64,000 nt of DNA from Nodularia spumigena CCY9414 (GTDB lineage: Bacteria; Cyanobacteriota; Cyanobacteriia; Cyanobacteriales; Nostocaceae), in the NCBI RefSeq assembly GCF_000340565.2, contig NZ_CP007203.1:2572056-2636055 (forward strand), given 5' to 3'. Both the position numbers and the translations under genes were made by a program. Every line of letters starts with the position of its first letter. Within the stretch, counting starts at the first letter, position 1. Below the pieces are notes generated by a model. It was not told the DNA's origin, searched no databases, and was given only the letters and a program-made list of their open reading frames with translations. Below are positions 63,898 to 64,000 of the stretch, in pieces.

Positions 63898-64000
63898 ATG
63901 TCTTTTGGAAATCATATTAATTCTGCTCATGCTTTAATTGTGGGAGCTAGTCAAGGTATAGGTCTAGGTTTTGTGAGAAAATTGCTAGAAGATGATAGAA
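63898..64000 (+). CDS. SDR-type oxidoreductase, 5' end only
   Basis: The first 34 codons of a gene cut by the window edge are present. It has the Rossmann motif GASQGIG (residues 17-23), followed by LGFVRKLLEDD. This identifies a short-chain dehydrogenase/reductase, possibly of the CsgA-like type; nothing more can be said without the rest. Confidence 0.75.
   Translation, partial: MSFGNHINSAHALIVGASQGIGLGFVRKLLEDDR

Overview
The window is chromosomal DNA from a filamentous, heterocyst-type cyanobacterium (Nostocales; Nostoc/Anabaena/Nodularia-like). The evidence is the rbcL-rbcX-rbcS order with a nearby rubisco activase carrying a small-subunit-like tail, the very frequent octamer GCGATCGC (HIP1), heptanucleotide tandem repeats between genes, the RppA/RppB-type two-component pair, multiple Uma2 genes, and a moderate-to-low GC content. 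The species cannot be fixed from the sequence alone. No tRNA, rRNA or CRISPR array was recognised.

Layout. 1-8.3 kb: a decayed IS5-like transposase end, a small HEAT-like ORF, a CPA1 Na+/H+ antiporter, a 154-bp MITE with 10-bp target duplications, then a restriction-modification locus. This locus has one giant ORF joining a PLD-type nuclease, an SF2 helicase and an Eco57I-like adenine methyltransferase. It is followed by a DUF559 (Vsr-like) nuclease gene enclosed by 51-bp inverted repeats. 8.3-13.2 kb: an AI-2E-family exporter, a CAP-domain lipoprotein and a glycogen-debranching-type enzyme. 13.3-22.3 kb, minus strand: a metal-response and efflux cluster (rppB, rppA, Uma2, a lipoprotein, CusA-type RND pump, adaptor, DUF305 lipoprotein), preceded by two MerR-type dyads. 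22.7-32.7 kb: site-2 protease, YvlD-like membrane protein, Mn superoxide dismutase, a secreted nucleoside hydrolase with RTX repeats bracketed by sodA and a duplicated sodA fragment, MgtE and an SDR oxidoreductase.

32.8-37.1 kb, minus strand: the carbon-fixation block rbcL-rbcX-rbcS, terminator, hairpin, small ORF, rca. 37.9-54.5 kb is mostly housekeeping: a beta-propeller protein, panB, Uma2, an acyl-CoA synthetase, a panE-like reductase, serA, prmA, queA, a TPR protein, a SpmA/SpmB fusion, ilvA and a GT39-type glycosyltransferase. 54.6-64 kb: a GHL10-type glycosidase, a CHAT protease-STAND ATPase-TPR protein facing a small membrane protein, an aldo/keto reductase, mnmE and the start of an SDR gene.

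Three themes link the loci. First, two plausible conflict (defence) loci are present: the R-M/DUF559 island and the CHAT-STAND-TPR gene with its small membrane neighbour. Second, small repeats (MITEs, heptad repeats, a 24-bp insertion, GC-rich palindromic blocks) have entered or extended coding sequences. Examples are the R-M ORF, the DUF559 C-terminus, the RbcX tail, the small membrane protein tail and the TPR array. Third, partial duplication and fusion is visible in the sodA 3' copy, the helicase-methyltransferase junction and possibly the DUF2459-like ORF. All functions are inferred from sequence motifs read by eye; no database search was run.
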